Shown here: one piece after another, positions 1 to 8,604 of the stretch | How positions within the stretch are numbered: position 1 is the stretch's first letter | Layout: each line of letters begins with the position of its first letter | Assembly (NCBI RefSeq): GCF_000186865.1 | Contig: NW_008705570.1 | Coordinates: forward strand, 1,176,451 to 1,240,450 | Source: Aureococcus anophagefferens | Taxonomy: Eukaryota; Sar; Pelagophyceae; Pelagomonadales; Pelagomonadaceae | DNA length: 64,000 nt | Direction: 5' to 3' | The notes under the pieces: model-generated | Seen by the model: only the letters and a program-made list of their open reading frames with translations | Told to the model about the DNA's origin: nothing | Database searches by the model: none | Translations under genes and position numbers: made by a program

Positions 1-1539
1 AACGACCGGCCGGACATCGTCCTGATCACGCTCGACGACGTCGGCGTCAACGACCTGTGGGGCAGCGTCGACCTGCCCGCGCTCAAGAAGCTCCGCGCGC
101 TGGCGACGAACGGCGTGCTCCTCGGCGGCTACCACGGCCAGAGCTACTGCAGCCCGGCCCGCGCGAGCCTGCTGAGCGGCAAGTTCGTCCACCGCATCGG
201 CTTCAGCGACCAGGACGGCGGCAAGCGCGAGTTGACGGCCTGGAGCAACTTCAGCGTGCCCCTGGGCCACGAGCTCCTGCCGGAGACGATGAAGCGCCTC
301 GGCTACGCGACGCACGGCATCGGCAAGTGGAACATCGGCCACTGCAACGAGCTCTACGTGCCCTGGAACCGCGGCTTCGACTCGTGGCTCGGCTACTTCT
401 CCGACGGCGTCGGCTACACGAGCCACCTCGCGGACCAGGACTCGTCCTACTCCCTCGACGGCACCCAGTACGAGTTGTACGACATGGCCATCTACGACAA
501 GGAGGCGAACAGCATCTTGAACGGCACGTCCGTGCGGGGGACGTACACGACGTCGCTCTTCAACTCGAAAGCGGCGTCGCTGCTCATGGGCACGACGTCG
601 GCGGCCCCTTTATTCCTCTGGCTCGCGCACCACGGCATGCACGACAACGACGGCGTCGACGACGCGGAGACGTGCGACGAGAGCGCGGACGACGACGACG
701 AGGTTAGCTTGTTCGCGGAGCGCGCGTCGCTCACGGACGCGCGCTTCAAGTTCGCCTGCGGGTTGCGGGCCGTGGACCGGGGCGTGGGCGTCGTCAAGCA
801 GGCCCTGGACGACCGGCCCCGCGACTACGTGCTCGCGGTGATCTCCGACAACGGCGGCGACGCGTGCGGCGCGCACTGCGCGGGGTCGAACTTTCCCCTC
901 CGGGGCCAGAAGTTCTTCGAGTTCGACGGCGGCGTCAAGGTGCCCGCGTTGGTCTACTCGCCGACATTAATTCCCGCGGCGCGGCGGGGGCAGACGTTCG
1001 ACGGCCTGTTCCACCACGTCGACTGGCTCGCGACGTTCATGGACGCCGCGGGCGGCCACCAGAGTCTGCTGGACCCGAACTACGACTCCGTGTCCCAGTG
1101 GGAGTTCATCACGGGCAAGCGGTCCGGCGCCGCGCGCGACACGATCGTCTTCGCGGCGTCGGCGCAGACGGCGGCGATCCGCTCGGGCGACTACAAGTTC
1201 CTGTACCGCGTCGTCAACGGCTCGAATCTCGCGCTCGACTGGAACGGCACGGAGGACACGCACTTCGACGCCTGCGAGGGCGGCGTCCAGCTCAGCTTTT
1301 TGTTCGACGTGAAGAACGACCCCAACGAGCTCGTCGATTTATCGGGGGACGAGCGCTACAACGAGACGCTCGTCCAGCTCCACGCGATCTGGAAGAAAGT
1401 CTACGAGACGGAGTTCTGGACGCCGAGCTCGCCCTTCGGGGACACGTCGAGCGCGGACTCCCCGGCGGCCGTCGCGTTCCAGAAGAACGGCGGCTACGTG
1501 ACGCACTGGGGCTGCGATGCCATGTCCGGCAACCTTTAA
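1..1539 (+). CDS. Sulfatase (arylsulfatase family), 5' end outside window
   Basis: Open from the first base, so the N-terminus is missing; 512 residues are visible. The fragment begins just before the conserved metal-binding segment LDDVG. The sulfatase signature CSPARASLLSGK lies at residues 50-61; its Cys50 is the position that the formylglycine-generating enzyme converts in this family. HGIGKW and VISDNGG are further family-type segments. Such enzymes hydrolyse sulfate esters, in algae usually from sulfated polysaccharides, and are typically secreted or lysosomal; the signal peptide would lie outside the window. The C-terminal part has several N-glycosylation sequons. The substrate cannot be read from sequence. 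The family call is firm. Confidence 0.93.
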   Translation, partial: NDRPDIVLITLDDVGVNDLWGSVDLPALKKLRALATNGVLLGGYHGQSYCSPARASLLSGKFVHRIGFSDQDGGKRELTAWSNFSVPLGHELLPETMKRLGYATHGIGKWNIGHCNELYVPWNRGFDSWLGYFSDGVGYTSHLADQDSSYSLDGTQYELYDMAIYDKEANSILNGTSVRGTYTTSLFNSKAASLLMGTTSAAPLFLWLAHHGMHDNDGVDDAETCDESADDDDEVSLFAERASLTDARFKFACGLRAVDRGVGVVKQALDDRPRDYVLAVISDNGGDACGAHCAGSNFPLRGQKFFEFDGGVKVPALVYSPTLIPAARRGQTFDGLFHHVDWLATFMDAAGGHQSLLDPNYDSVSQWEFITGKRSGAARDTIVFAASAQTAAIRSGDYKFLYRVVNGSNLALDWNGTEDTHFDACEGGVQLSFLFDVKNDPNELVDLSGDERYNETLVQLHAIWKKVYETEFWTPSSPFGDTSSADSPAAVAFQKNGGYVTHWGCDAMSGNL

Positions 1540-1544
1540 TAATA

Positions 1545-2492
1545 TCATGTTTTTAGCGCGACGGCGGCCGCGGCGACGACCGCCGTGCTGGAAAAGTCGC
1601 GGCCCCGCCGCGTCATGTTGAGCGCGAAGGAGCAACACGCGACGCGCCAGTCCACGAACAGCAGCAGCACGCGCGCGGCGGCGGCGCTCGAGCCGGCCAT
1701 CAGAAGCTTGTTCAGCGCGAGCATGTGCGCCTGCGCGAGGACCCGCCGCTTCACGAGCGTCTGGAGAAAGAACTCCATGGTGTAGGCCGCGTTCAGCGAG
1801 AGCCAGTAGGCGCGGAAGAAGGGCGCCTCCGGCGCGATGGGCGACGTCGCCGCCGCGTTCGTCGCGTTGAGGCCGTGCAGGAGCGCGTGCTTGTAGAAGA
1901 CGTACTGGTACTTCTTCACGCGGTAGAGCACGTTCACGAGCGTCCAGGGGTCGCGGCCGCCGCCGTAGTTCTTCGAGAAGGAATTCACGGGGAAGCGGCG
2001 CCGCGCGAGCCAGGGCGCCGTCTGCGCCGCGAGGATCGCCGCGCGCTGCAACGGCCGCGCGTAGCGCCGCCGCGCGTGGAGGCCGAGGATTTGTAATAAG
2101 TTGAGGCCCTGGTAGAACGCGTGCTCGACCATCTCCGACCGCGTCACGAAGGCCTTGGCGTCGAGCGTGCCCGACGCCGCCGACGCCCGGTGGCCGCCGA
2201 AGTCGCGCGCGGCGGTAAACGTCGCGACGGTGCCGAGGACGCCGAGCGCCGCGTCGTAGGCCGCGACGCGCGCCGGCGACCGGTTCGCGCCGCGGCAGGT
2301 CTCCAAAACGCCGAGCAGCAGCCAGGCGAGGTACGCCGCCGCGGCGAGGCGGTGCGACCGGCCGCGCCGCGGCAGGAACAGGGTTCTCGCATGCCGCGCG
2401 ACGACGCTCGCGACGACGAGCGAGAACGCGCCGAGGACGGCCACGGCGAAGCGGTGCGTCGCGGCGAAGTGGTGCGTCGCGGCTGGCAGCAT
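1545..2492 (-). CDS. Multi-pass membrane protein of unknown function
   Basis: A 315-residue frame with an ATG at 2492 and a GC-rich third codon position like its neighbours. Hydrophobic segments near residues 17-33 and 50-62 and two or three more after residue 225 suggest an integral membrane protein. The central part is basic, with the segment KNYGGGRDPWTLVNVLYRV just before a hydrophobic stretch. It converges on the sulfatase gene with only 5 bases between stop codons. I do not recognise the family. The reading frame is convincing; the function is unknown. Confidence 0.7.
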   Translation of the reverse strand: MLPAATHHFAATHRFAVAVLGAFSLVVASVVARHARTLFLPRRGRSHRLAAAAYLAWLLLGVLETCRGANRSPARVAAYDAALGVLGTVATFTAARDFGGHRASAASGTLDAKAFVTRSEMVEHAFYQGLNLLQILGLHARRRYARPLQRAAILAAQTAPWLARRRFPVNSFSKNYGGGRDPWTLVNVLYRVKKYQYVFYKHALLHGLNATNAAATSPIAPEAPFFRAYWLSLNAAYTMEFFLQTLVKRRVLAQAHMLALNKLLMAGSSAAAARVLLLFVDWRVACCSFALNMTRRGRDFSSTAVVAAAAVALKT

Positions 2493-2725
2493 CGTTGCCG
2501 AGCTATGCCTACTGAAGGCTTCAGGGATCTCATTTCAGGGCTCTAATTCGAGCCGCAAATCTCATTGAACGTCAACAATTGTTAGTTGCACCAGCATATG
2601 CCAGAGCAAAGAACGCCGCTGTAACTATGTGCCGGTGTGCAGGGTTGACTCGGCGACGACCCGCAGGATCATAAAAGGAGACGTTAGGACCGCGGCGGTT
2701 TTCGCCGCGGCGCGAAACGACGAAC

Positions 2726-3982
2726 CTAGGCGGCCGTGCAGTCCGGGAGGACGCCCTGGGTGCACATGTCGTAGAAGGGGCTCTTGGGGCAGAGGCTCTT
2801 GTCCGTGCACTGGCCCGTGAGCTGGTAGCCCCAGCCGTTGGGCATGTAGCCGTAGAAGAACCAGGGCGGGCTGCCCTTGCCCGGCGGGCCGTAGATGCGG
2901 TAGGGCAGGCCCGACGCCTTCTGCGCGTGGATGAAGGTGTCGAGGGCCTTGCCGTTCTCGGAGTGGCCGATGTGGTTGTCGGCGAGGCGGTCGAAGCCGA
3001 CGTTCTGCGCGGACTTGAAGCACGTCTTGTGGAGCGACGTCTGGTACCGCTCCCAGGCCGCGACGGTCGTCGGGCCCCGCGTCGCCTTGGCGGACTGGAC
3101 GTAGCGGAACTCGGCGGCGTCGCCCTTGGTCATGGCGCCGTTGTAGGTCTGCATGCCGCCCGTCGCGCCGGCGTCCGTCTTGACGCCCCCCAGGCCGTTC
3201 TCGAAGAAGTCGACGTCGCGCGTGAGGTTCGACGTCGCCCAGGAGACGTGGACGAGCGTGAGCACGGGCTTGGAGTCGGCGTCGTAGAGGTGGTGGGCGC
3301 TGTCGAGCTTCGCGCGCGCGCTCGCGAGGCTCGAGCGCGACGCCTGGGACGCGCGCGGCGCGTGGTTCCGGCCCGGGCGGCTCGCGAGCGTCGCCGTCGT
3401 CTCGCCGAGCAAGAGCAGGTTCAGGAGCGACTTGGCGCCGGCCTTGAGGGAGCCGGGCACCTGGAGGAGGAGCGAGTCGTAGGACGTGCCGCCCTCGGCG
3501 AACGTCGCGTGGTGCGTAGGGACCGAAGCGTTGCCGAAGACCCCGGCGTAGTAGTCGAGGTCCTTGGTCAGAAAGGCCGCGTGGGTCTCGAAGTAGGGGT
3601 CGTGGGCGCTGAGGTCGCCCATGGCCGCCGTGAAGTCGGCCTCGATGTCCTCCATGGACTTGGACCCGGAATCGCGCTCGTACGCGCCGACGCTGTGGAG
3701 CTGCGCGGCCGACTTCGACTTGCAGACGTTGGCGCTCGACGAGCCGTCGTCGATGCAGAGCTTCGCCCACTCGACGCACTGCTTCGTGCTGTTCTCGCGC
3801 ACGAGCTGCTCCGCCGTGGGGAAGTACTGCTCCATGAAGCCCTTGAACGCAAAGGGGTGGGACATGGCGTAGGTCGACTTGCCCAGGTGGCCGCCGGCGC
3901 CGGGGCGCGCGAAGTCCTCGAGGAGTTCCGACGCGAAGTCGTCGGCGCGGGCCACGGCGGCGAGGAGGATCGGGAGCTTCAT
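2726..3982 (-). CDS. Secreted protein of unknown function
   Basis: I chose the ATG at 3982 rather than an upstream ATG at 4108. It gives 418 residues beginning MKLPILLAAVARADDF, a short hydrophobic leader with a plausible signal-peptidase site. The mature chain is soluble, has NXT sequons and paired cysteines, and ends in a Cys-rich tail (QCTDKSLCPKSPFYDMC). Aromatic-rich segments such as PPWFFYGYMPNGWGYQL precede the tail. No catalytic motif or known domain is apparent. Extracellular or endomembrane location is inferred from the leader. It is transcribed divergently from the gene at 4181. Confidence 0.7.
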   Translation of the reverse strand: MKLPILLAAVARADDFASELLEDFARPGAGGHLGKSTYAMSHPFAFKGFMEQYFPTAEQLVRENSTKQCVEWAKLCIDDGSSSANVCKSKSAAQLHSVGAYERDSGSKSMEDIEADFTAAMGDLSAHDPYFETHAAFLTKDLDYYAGVFGNASVPTHHATFAEGGTSYDSLLLQVPGSLKAGAKSLLNLLLLGETTATLASRPGRNHAPRASQASRSSLASARAKLDSAHHLYDADSKPVLTLVHVSWATSNLTRDVDFFENGLGGVKTDAGATGGMQTYNGAMTKGDAAEFRYVQSAKATRGPTTVAAWERYQTSLHKTCFKSAQNVGFDRLADNHIGHSENGKALDTFIHAQKASGLPYRIYGPPGKGSPPWFFYGYMPNGWGYQLTGQCTDKSLCPKSPFYDMCTQGVLPDCTAA

Positions 3983-4180
3983 CGTGGCGCTTTGCTTGGT
4001 GCTCGTGATCGCTCGGAAGGCGGCGTTTCGTCCAATCGGAGTCGGGGCAGGGGCAGCATCGGCGCGGCCAGCATGGATATGTCCTTGAGGAATGCCGAAT
4101 AAATCCATCGCCTTGTGCCATTTTGTTCAATTACATTCTCTCTCGCCCGACGTACGCGTCATCGGACCGCCGGCAGCACC

Positions 4181-4785
4181 ATGATGCGCTGCCTCGTCGC
4201 GCTGCTCGTCGCCCCCGTCGCGCGCGCCAACGTGTGCCAGCACTACAACGGCGATAAAGCGGCCTGCGAGAGCGCGGGCTGCCTCTCCGACGGCCTGTGC
4301 CGCTGGGAGTCGTGGTCCAATCTCTGCGAGGGCTACGAGGCCGGGGGCATCAAATGCGTCGACGGCGTCGCCGTCATCATCCACGCGCCCACGATCGCCC
4401 CGTCGGCGCTGCCGTCGCCCGCGCCCACGCACCTGCCGCCGACGCTGACTTTAGCCCCGACGACGGGCTGCGAGGACGGCGAGGCGCCCTACCGGCTCGC
4501 GCTCTACGACTACGGCGAGGACGGCTGGGAGGGCGCGACCTACAGCGTGACCTCCGGCGACACGGTCGTCGCGACGGGGACCCTCGAGCGCGGCGGCGAG
4601 GGCGTCGACGGCTTCTGCCTGCTCGACGGGACCTACGAGCTGGCCTTCGGCGGCGGCGCCGACGACGCGGAGACGAGCGTCCAGTTCCTGCCCGCGGACG
4701 AGCAATTGGTGACGGCCACGGTGGGCCCCGCGTCCTTCTCCTTCGTCGCGGCCGCGGGCGCCGTCGTGGACGCGGACGCGTCGTC

Positions 4786-4819
<34 letters not shown>

Positions 4820-5101
4820 AGCGCCGACGCCGCGTCGGCGGGCATGTTCGCGGCGTTGGCCCTCGCGGTGCTGTTCCTGGGCGTCGGCGCCTGGTGGGTC
4901 GTGCGGAAGCGCCGCAAGGACTCCGAGGAGCCGTCGGAGGACGAGTGCGTCGGCTTCCTGGACATCCGGTCCAAGCTGCGGGACGGGTCCCAGTGGGCCG
5001 ACACGCAGAAGGGCGTCGAACTGGAACGGGTTGCCGAGCCGCAGGACCAGAACTTCTCCGCCATCGAGGCGGCCCTCGGATCCCCAACCCACGAGCTCTA
5101 A
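4181..5101 (+). CDS. Type I membrane protein with Cys-rich ectodomain
   Basis: Starts at ATG 4181 (a second ATG follows directly) and encodes 306 residues. A signal peptide ends near ARA-NVCQ. Next come a small Cys-rich module (CESAGCLSDGLCRW), a Pro/Thr stalk, and a beta-rich module containing CEDGEAPYRLALYDYGEDGW; DGW-containing modules of this kind are common in algal surface proteins. A polyglycine linker (positions 4792-4815) precedes a single transmembrane helix and a basic stop-transfer segment, RKRRK. The cytoplasmic tail is acidic and about 60 residues long. Cell-surface location is inferred; the ligand is unknown. Confidence 0.75.
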
Positions 5102-5151
5102 TGGGCCGCTACCTCCTTCTTAGTCCACGGGGTCGTGGTTGCACTCACGCT

Positions 5152-7053
5152 TTACGACCTCGCGGCGCAGGTGGCCTTGTGCGTCGGCCAGGCGGCCCGC
5201 TGGCACGCCGGGGAGCAGTAGGCCGTCTGCCCGCACCTGCCGCACTTCGCGCGGGCGTCGGCGCCGCAGACGTCGCACGCCCCCCGCGGCCTGGACGCCG
5301 CCGCGCGCCTCGTCTCTCTCACGTCCTCGCGCAGGCGCTCCTCGTCCTCGCGCAGGCGCTCCTCGCGCAGGGCCTCGGTGCTCGGCCAGCCGGTCGCCCG
5401 GTCGCCCGCCGCCGCGCGCGCCGCGCGCGCCGCGAGGAGCGGGCCGGCCACGGTCGCGACGCCGGCGGCCGCCACGCCCAGCTCGGCGAGGCAGTCGGAG
5501 TCTGCTCGGCGGTCGCCCCCGCGCCTCTTGGCCGCGGGCGCGCGGTGCCTCCGACCCTCGGGGTCCCAGGGCGGCCGCGGGCCCGGTCGCTCCGGGAGCA
5601 TTCGGCTCGCTCGGCAGTCGACGCGGGCCACGCCGAAGCTCGTGGAGTGCGTGGGATAGTGTCGTTCGTGCTCGTAGTACTCGCGGTCGCCGCCGAGCTG
5701 CACCAGCGCGCGCGCGCCCAGCGCGCCGAAGACGGCGGACGCCGACACGGCCCGCGAGAAGCCCGGGAGGCTCAGGTCGCCGTTCGGGACCCACTTCATC
5801 GTCCGAAGGGAGAGGAACGCGACGTCGAAGGTTCGCGACAGGCGCGGCGCGCCGCCGAACTCGTCGTACTCGTCGTCGTCGCCCTCGTACGATTCCGCCG
5901 AGTACTGCGACGATCCCGCGACGCGGGAGTCGTCGGAGTCGTCGTCGCCGGGTTCGTCTTCCCACCTGTCGTCGTTGAGGTGCTCGCTGAGGCTGAGGCC
6001 GCCCGCGACGGCGGCGAAGGCCTCGCCTCCCGCGACCACCAGCGCCCCGCCGCAGGACATGCGCTCGGGGTAGCGCTCGAAACGGGCGACTCGGTATTCT
6101 TCGTTCGGTATGGGATCGATCTCGAACCAGCGCATGCGCGGGTCGCCGAAGTGGCAGATCTCGACGGAGAGGTCCTTGCCCGTCTTGTACTTGTTCGTGC
6201 CGCCCGCGACGACCGCGCCGCCCATGTTCAGGAAGCGGCAGACGCCCGGCGGGACGACCACGAGCGCGAACTCCGTGCGCGGCCGCTTCAGCCCCCCCCG
6301 AAGCTCCGACCACGCGTCGTCGCCGACGTCGTAGATGAGCACAGTCCGCGAGAAGGGCTGCTCGCCCAGCTCTCGAACGACCGAGCCGCGCTCGTCGCGG
6401 ATCTCGTGCATCTCCGCGACGGAGCCCCCGACCACGAACACCTTCGTGGCGCCGGACGCTGGAAAGTGGCGCGAGAAGGCCCGCGCGCCGCTGACGCGCT
6501 CCGGGACCGGCGCCAGCTCCGTCCAGGCGCCGGTGGCGAGGTCGAGGACGCCCGCCGAGTCGGTCTTCATGCCGCACTGCGCCGCCTGGCGGCCGCGCCA
6601 CGTGCGGGTGCCCGCCTCGATGTTCGGCTGGTGGAGCATGGACCGGTGGGAGGACGCGAAGACGCCCGGGTTCGCGGCCGCGTTCCGGCCCAGCTGGGTC
6701 ACGCCGCCCGCGACGAAAATGCGCCCGTCGGGCAACTCGCAGCAGGCGGCGCCGCAGCGCGCCTCCGGGAGCCTCGCGACGACGTGGAACTCGGACGTCG
6801 CGGCGCGGAACGCCACGACGCGGTCATCGAGGACGGCGGGCGGGCCGAGGCCCTCGCGCGCGCCGGGGAGGTCCCAGTCCACGCGCAGGCCGCCGACGAG
6901 CAGCGGCGCCGGTGCGCCGTCCTGCGCCGCCACGACCGCCGCGCGCAGCGCCTTGTCCGCCGACCGGAGCCCGCGGCCATAGTTTTCGTCGTAGTCGAGC
7001 ACGAGCGTGCGCAGCAGCGGCTCGGGCAGCGAGTGCAGCCTCGATGCCATCAC
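5152..7053 (-). CDS. Kelch-like beta-propeller protein with C-terminal MYND zinc finger
   Basis: 633 residues from ATG 7053. Several kelch-type blades are visible, each with a paired-glycine strand such as GRIFVAGG, KVFVVGG, GGALVVAGG and ALVQLGG. An acidic region interrupts the propeller. The last ~40 residues form a MYND finger: Cys pairs CDVC, CGRC and YCSPAC, then HKATC. Kelch propellers and MYND fingers both bind proteins, so an adaptor or substrate-recruiting role is likely. MYND proteins are numerous in pelagophytes, and another lies at 21108. The stop is about 50 bases from the convergent gene ending at 5101. Confidence 0.82.
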   Translation of the reverse strand: MMASRLHSLPEPLLRTLVLDYDENYGRGLRSADKALRAAVVAAQDGAPAPLLVGGLRVDWDLPGAREGLGPPAVLDDRVVAFRAATSEFHVVARLPEARCGAACCELPDGRIFVAGGVTQLGRNAAANPGVFASSHRSMLHQPNIEAGTRTWRGRQAAQCGMKTDSAGVLDLATGAWTELAPVPERVSGARAFSRHFPASGATKVFVVGGSVAEMHEIRDERGSVVRELGEQPFSRTVLIYDVGDDAWSELRGGLKRPRTEFALVVVPPGVCRFLNMGGAVVAGGTNKYKTGKDLSVEICHFGDPRMRWFEIDPIPNEEYRVARFERYPERMSCGGALVVAGGEAFAAVAGGLSLSEHLNDDRWEDEPGDDDSDDSRVAGSSQYSAESYEGDDDEYDEFGGAPRLSRTFDVAFLSLRTMKWVPNGDLSLPGFSRAVSASAVFGALGARALVQLGGDREYYEHERHYPTHSTSFGVARVDCRASRMLPERPGPRPPWDPEGRRHRAPAAKRRGGDRRADSDCLAELGVAAAGVATVAGPLLAARAARAAAGDRATGWPSTEALREERLREDEERLREDVRETRRAAASRPRGACDVCGADARAKCGRCGQTAYCSPACQRAAWPTHKATCAARS

Positions 7054-7249
7054 TAGGACGCTGGCTTAGGTGTGGTATGGGGCACTAGGCCGATCCCCGA
7101 TCGTGCTCTCGCTCATCACTAGGACCTGCGTAAATGAGTTGCGTAAATGCATGCAACGTGAAGCGGTAATTGAAGTGTAGCCAATTGCAACACGATGGGC
7201 TGCATCCGAACGCGAGGCGGAGCGCTGTGCGGCGCATGATCGAAGGCCA

Positions 7250-8604
7250 ATGCGTCTCGACCGCATCGTGGCGGCCGCTGTCGTCGCCGCGTGCGGCGCG
7301 ACCTCCGTCGACTCGCTCGTCCGGCGCGTGGAGACGCGCTGCGAGCTGGCCGTCGACGCGCCGCGCGGTTTCCTGCGCGTCTCCGCGCCCCACGGCAACT
7401 GGTCCAGCGACGCGCCGTCGACGGGCTTCGAGGCGCGCATCGCGACGGCGCCGCTCCTCTGCGCCGTCGCCGGCGCCGGCGCCGCCGGGCCTCTGGCGCT
7501 CCTGTCGCTCGCGACGGACCCGGGCTATCTCGCGTCCACCAAGACGTCCGCGGCGCACGGCACGTCGCTGCGCATCCTCGACGCGTTAGAAGAAAAACGC
7601 ACGTACGCGTCGCGCCAGAACCTCGAGCTCTTCGTCTGGCTCGGCGCGCTGGCCGACGGCGCGCTCCAGGGCGACCGCTCGAACTGCGGCGAGACGTCGC
7701 GGAGCAACGGCCACGCGCTCAAGAGTCTCGCCATGCTCGTCGTCTTTCGATGCCGGCCGACCCTCGAGGCTCTGATCTACGCCGACGCCGACGCCCTGCC
7801 CGCGCTGCGCGACGTCGCGCCGGAGACGTATTTGGAGCTGTCGCCGGCCGCGGACGTCGTCGGCGGCGCGAACCCGGGGCTGCCCATCGTCATGAACAGC
7901 GGACTGCTGCTCGTCCGGAACACGGCCTGGGCCCGCGACCTGCTCGGTCGTTGGTGGGCGCTGCGGTGCGGCTTCTTCGACCAGTACGCGTTGTGGAAGG
8001 CGCTCTTCGAGGCGTGGAAACGCGACGCGGGCTTCGCCTACGACGCCGCCATCTTCGCGGACTACTCCGCCGCGCGCCGCGGCGCGCTGGGCGCCGTCGT
8101 CGAGGGGCTCGGGACGCTCGCGGGCGCGCGCTGGCCCCTGGGCGGCGACGCGCGCGCGGTCTTTGCGGAGACGGGGTGCCTGGTGGAACCCTTGGAACTG
8201 CCCAAGGTGCTGCTCCTGCCGGTCATGCCCTTCCTCGACGGCCAACACCTCATCCACCCGCTCCAGGGCCGCGTCGACGCGGGCTACTGGGACGCCTGGT
8301 TCTGCGCGTTCCGCCGCGTCCCCCGCGCCGCGCGGCCGGCGCGACCGCCCCGCCGCCCGCAGGCCACGGCTTCTGCAACACCTCGCACGCGACGCGGCGG
8401 CTCGACGAGCCGCGGCCGAACCGCGGCGACTGGCACGCGTGGCCCCTCGGCCCCGTGCGCCGCTACGCGTCGCCGCGCGACTTTTCGCGGTGCCTCAAGC
8501 CCAGGAGCGAGACGCGCTACGTCTGCGACTGCAGCCACGTCGCCGCGCTGCGCCTCGCGGCGCTCGTCTCCGGCGTCGCGCCCGGGCGGTCGCGGCCCCA
8601 CTAA
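7250..8604 (+). CDS. Glycosyltransferase-like protein with DXD motif, apparent frameshift
   Basis: Starts at ATG 7250 with a short hydrophobic leader, suggesting secretion or Golgi entry. LIYADADALP provides a DXD-type metal and nucleotide-sugar site. The later NSGLLLVRNTAWARDLL and FFDQYALW resemble the NSG...RN and DQ motifs of GT8/GT34-type transferases. After about residue 356 the original frame turns into Arg/Ala-rich text without domain character. A convincing sequence (GHGFCNTSHATRRLDEP) continues in another frame to a stop at 8602-8604. The switch falls at or near a run of five C at 8320-8324, and one missing base would join the frames. No GT-AG intron of the right length fits. It ends overlapping the stop of the convergent gene. 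Confidence 0.72.
8318..8325 (+). other. Probable one-base frameshift at a C homopolymer
   Basis: The glycosyltransferase frame upstream (codons starting at positions equal to 2 modulo 3) must change to the next-lower phase for the conserved-looking C-terminus. The run of five C at 8320-8324 is the obvious place for a lost base. Either a base-calling error or a real inactivating deletion would look the same here. Confidence 0.55.

Noticed and set aside
4297..7056. A 919-residue plus-strand open frame antisense to the kelch/MYND gene
   Set aside because: It is almost entirely Arg/Ala/Gly/Pro with no domain and arises from the high GC content of the opposite coding frame. Many similar long frames were dropped for the same reason (for example 11655-15260 and 24151-28050).
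8318..8362. A 45-base GT-AG intron in the glycosyltransferase gene
   Set aside because: The splice sites exist, but the length is divisible by three, so it does not move the reading into the frame carrying the conserved-looking C-terminus.
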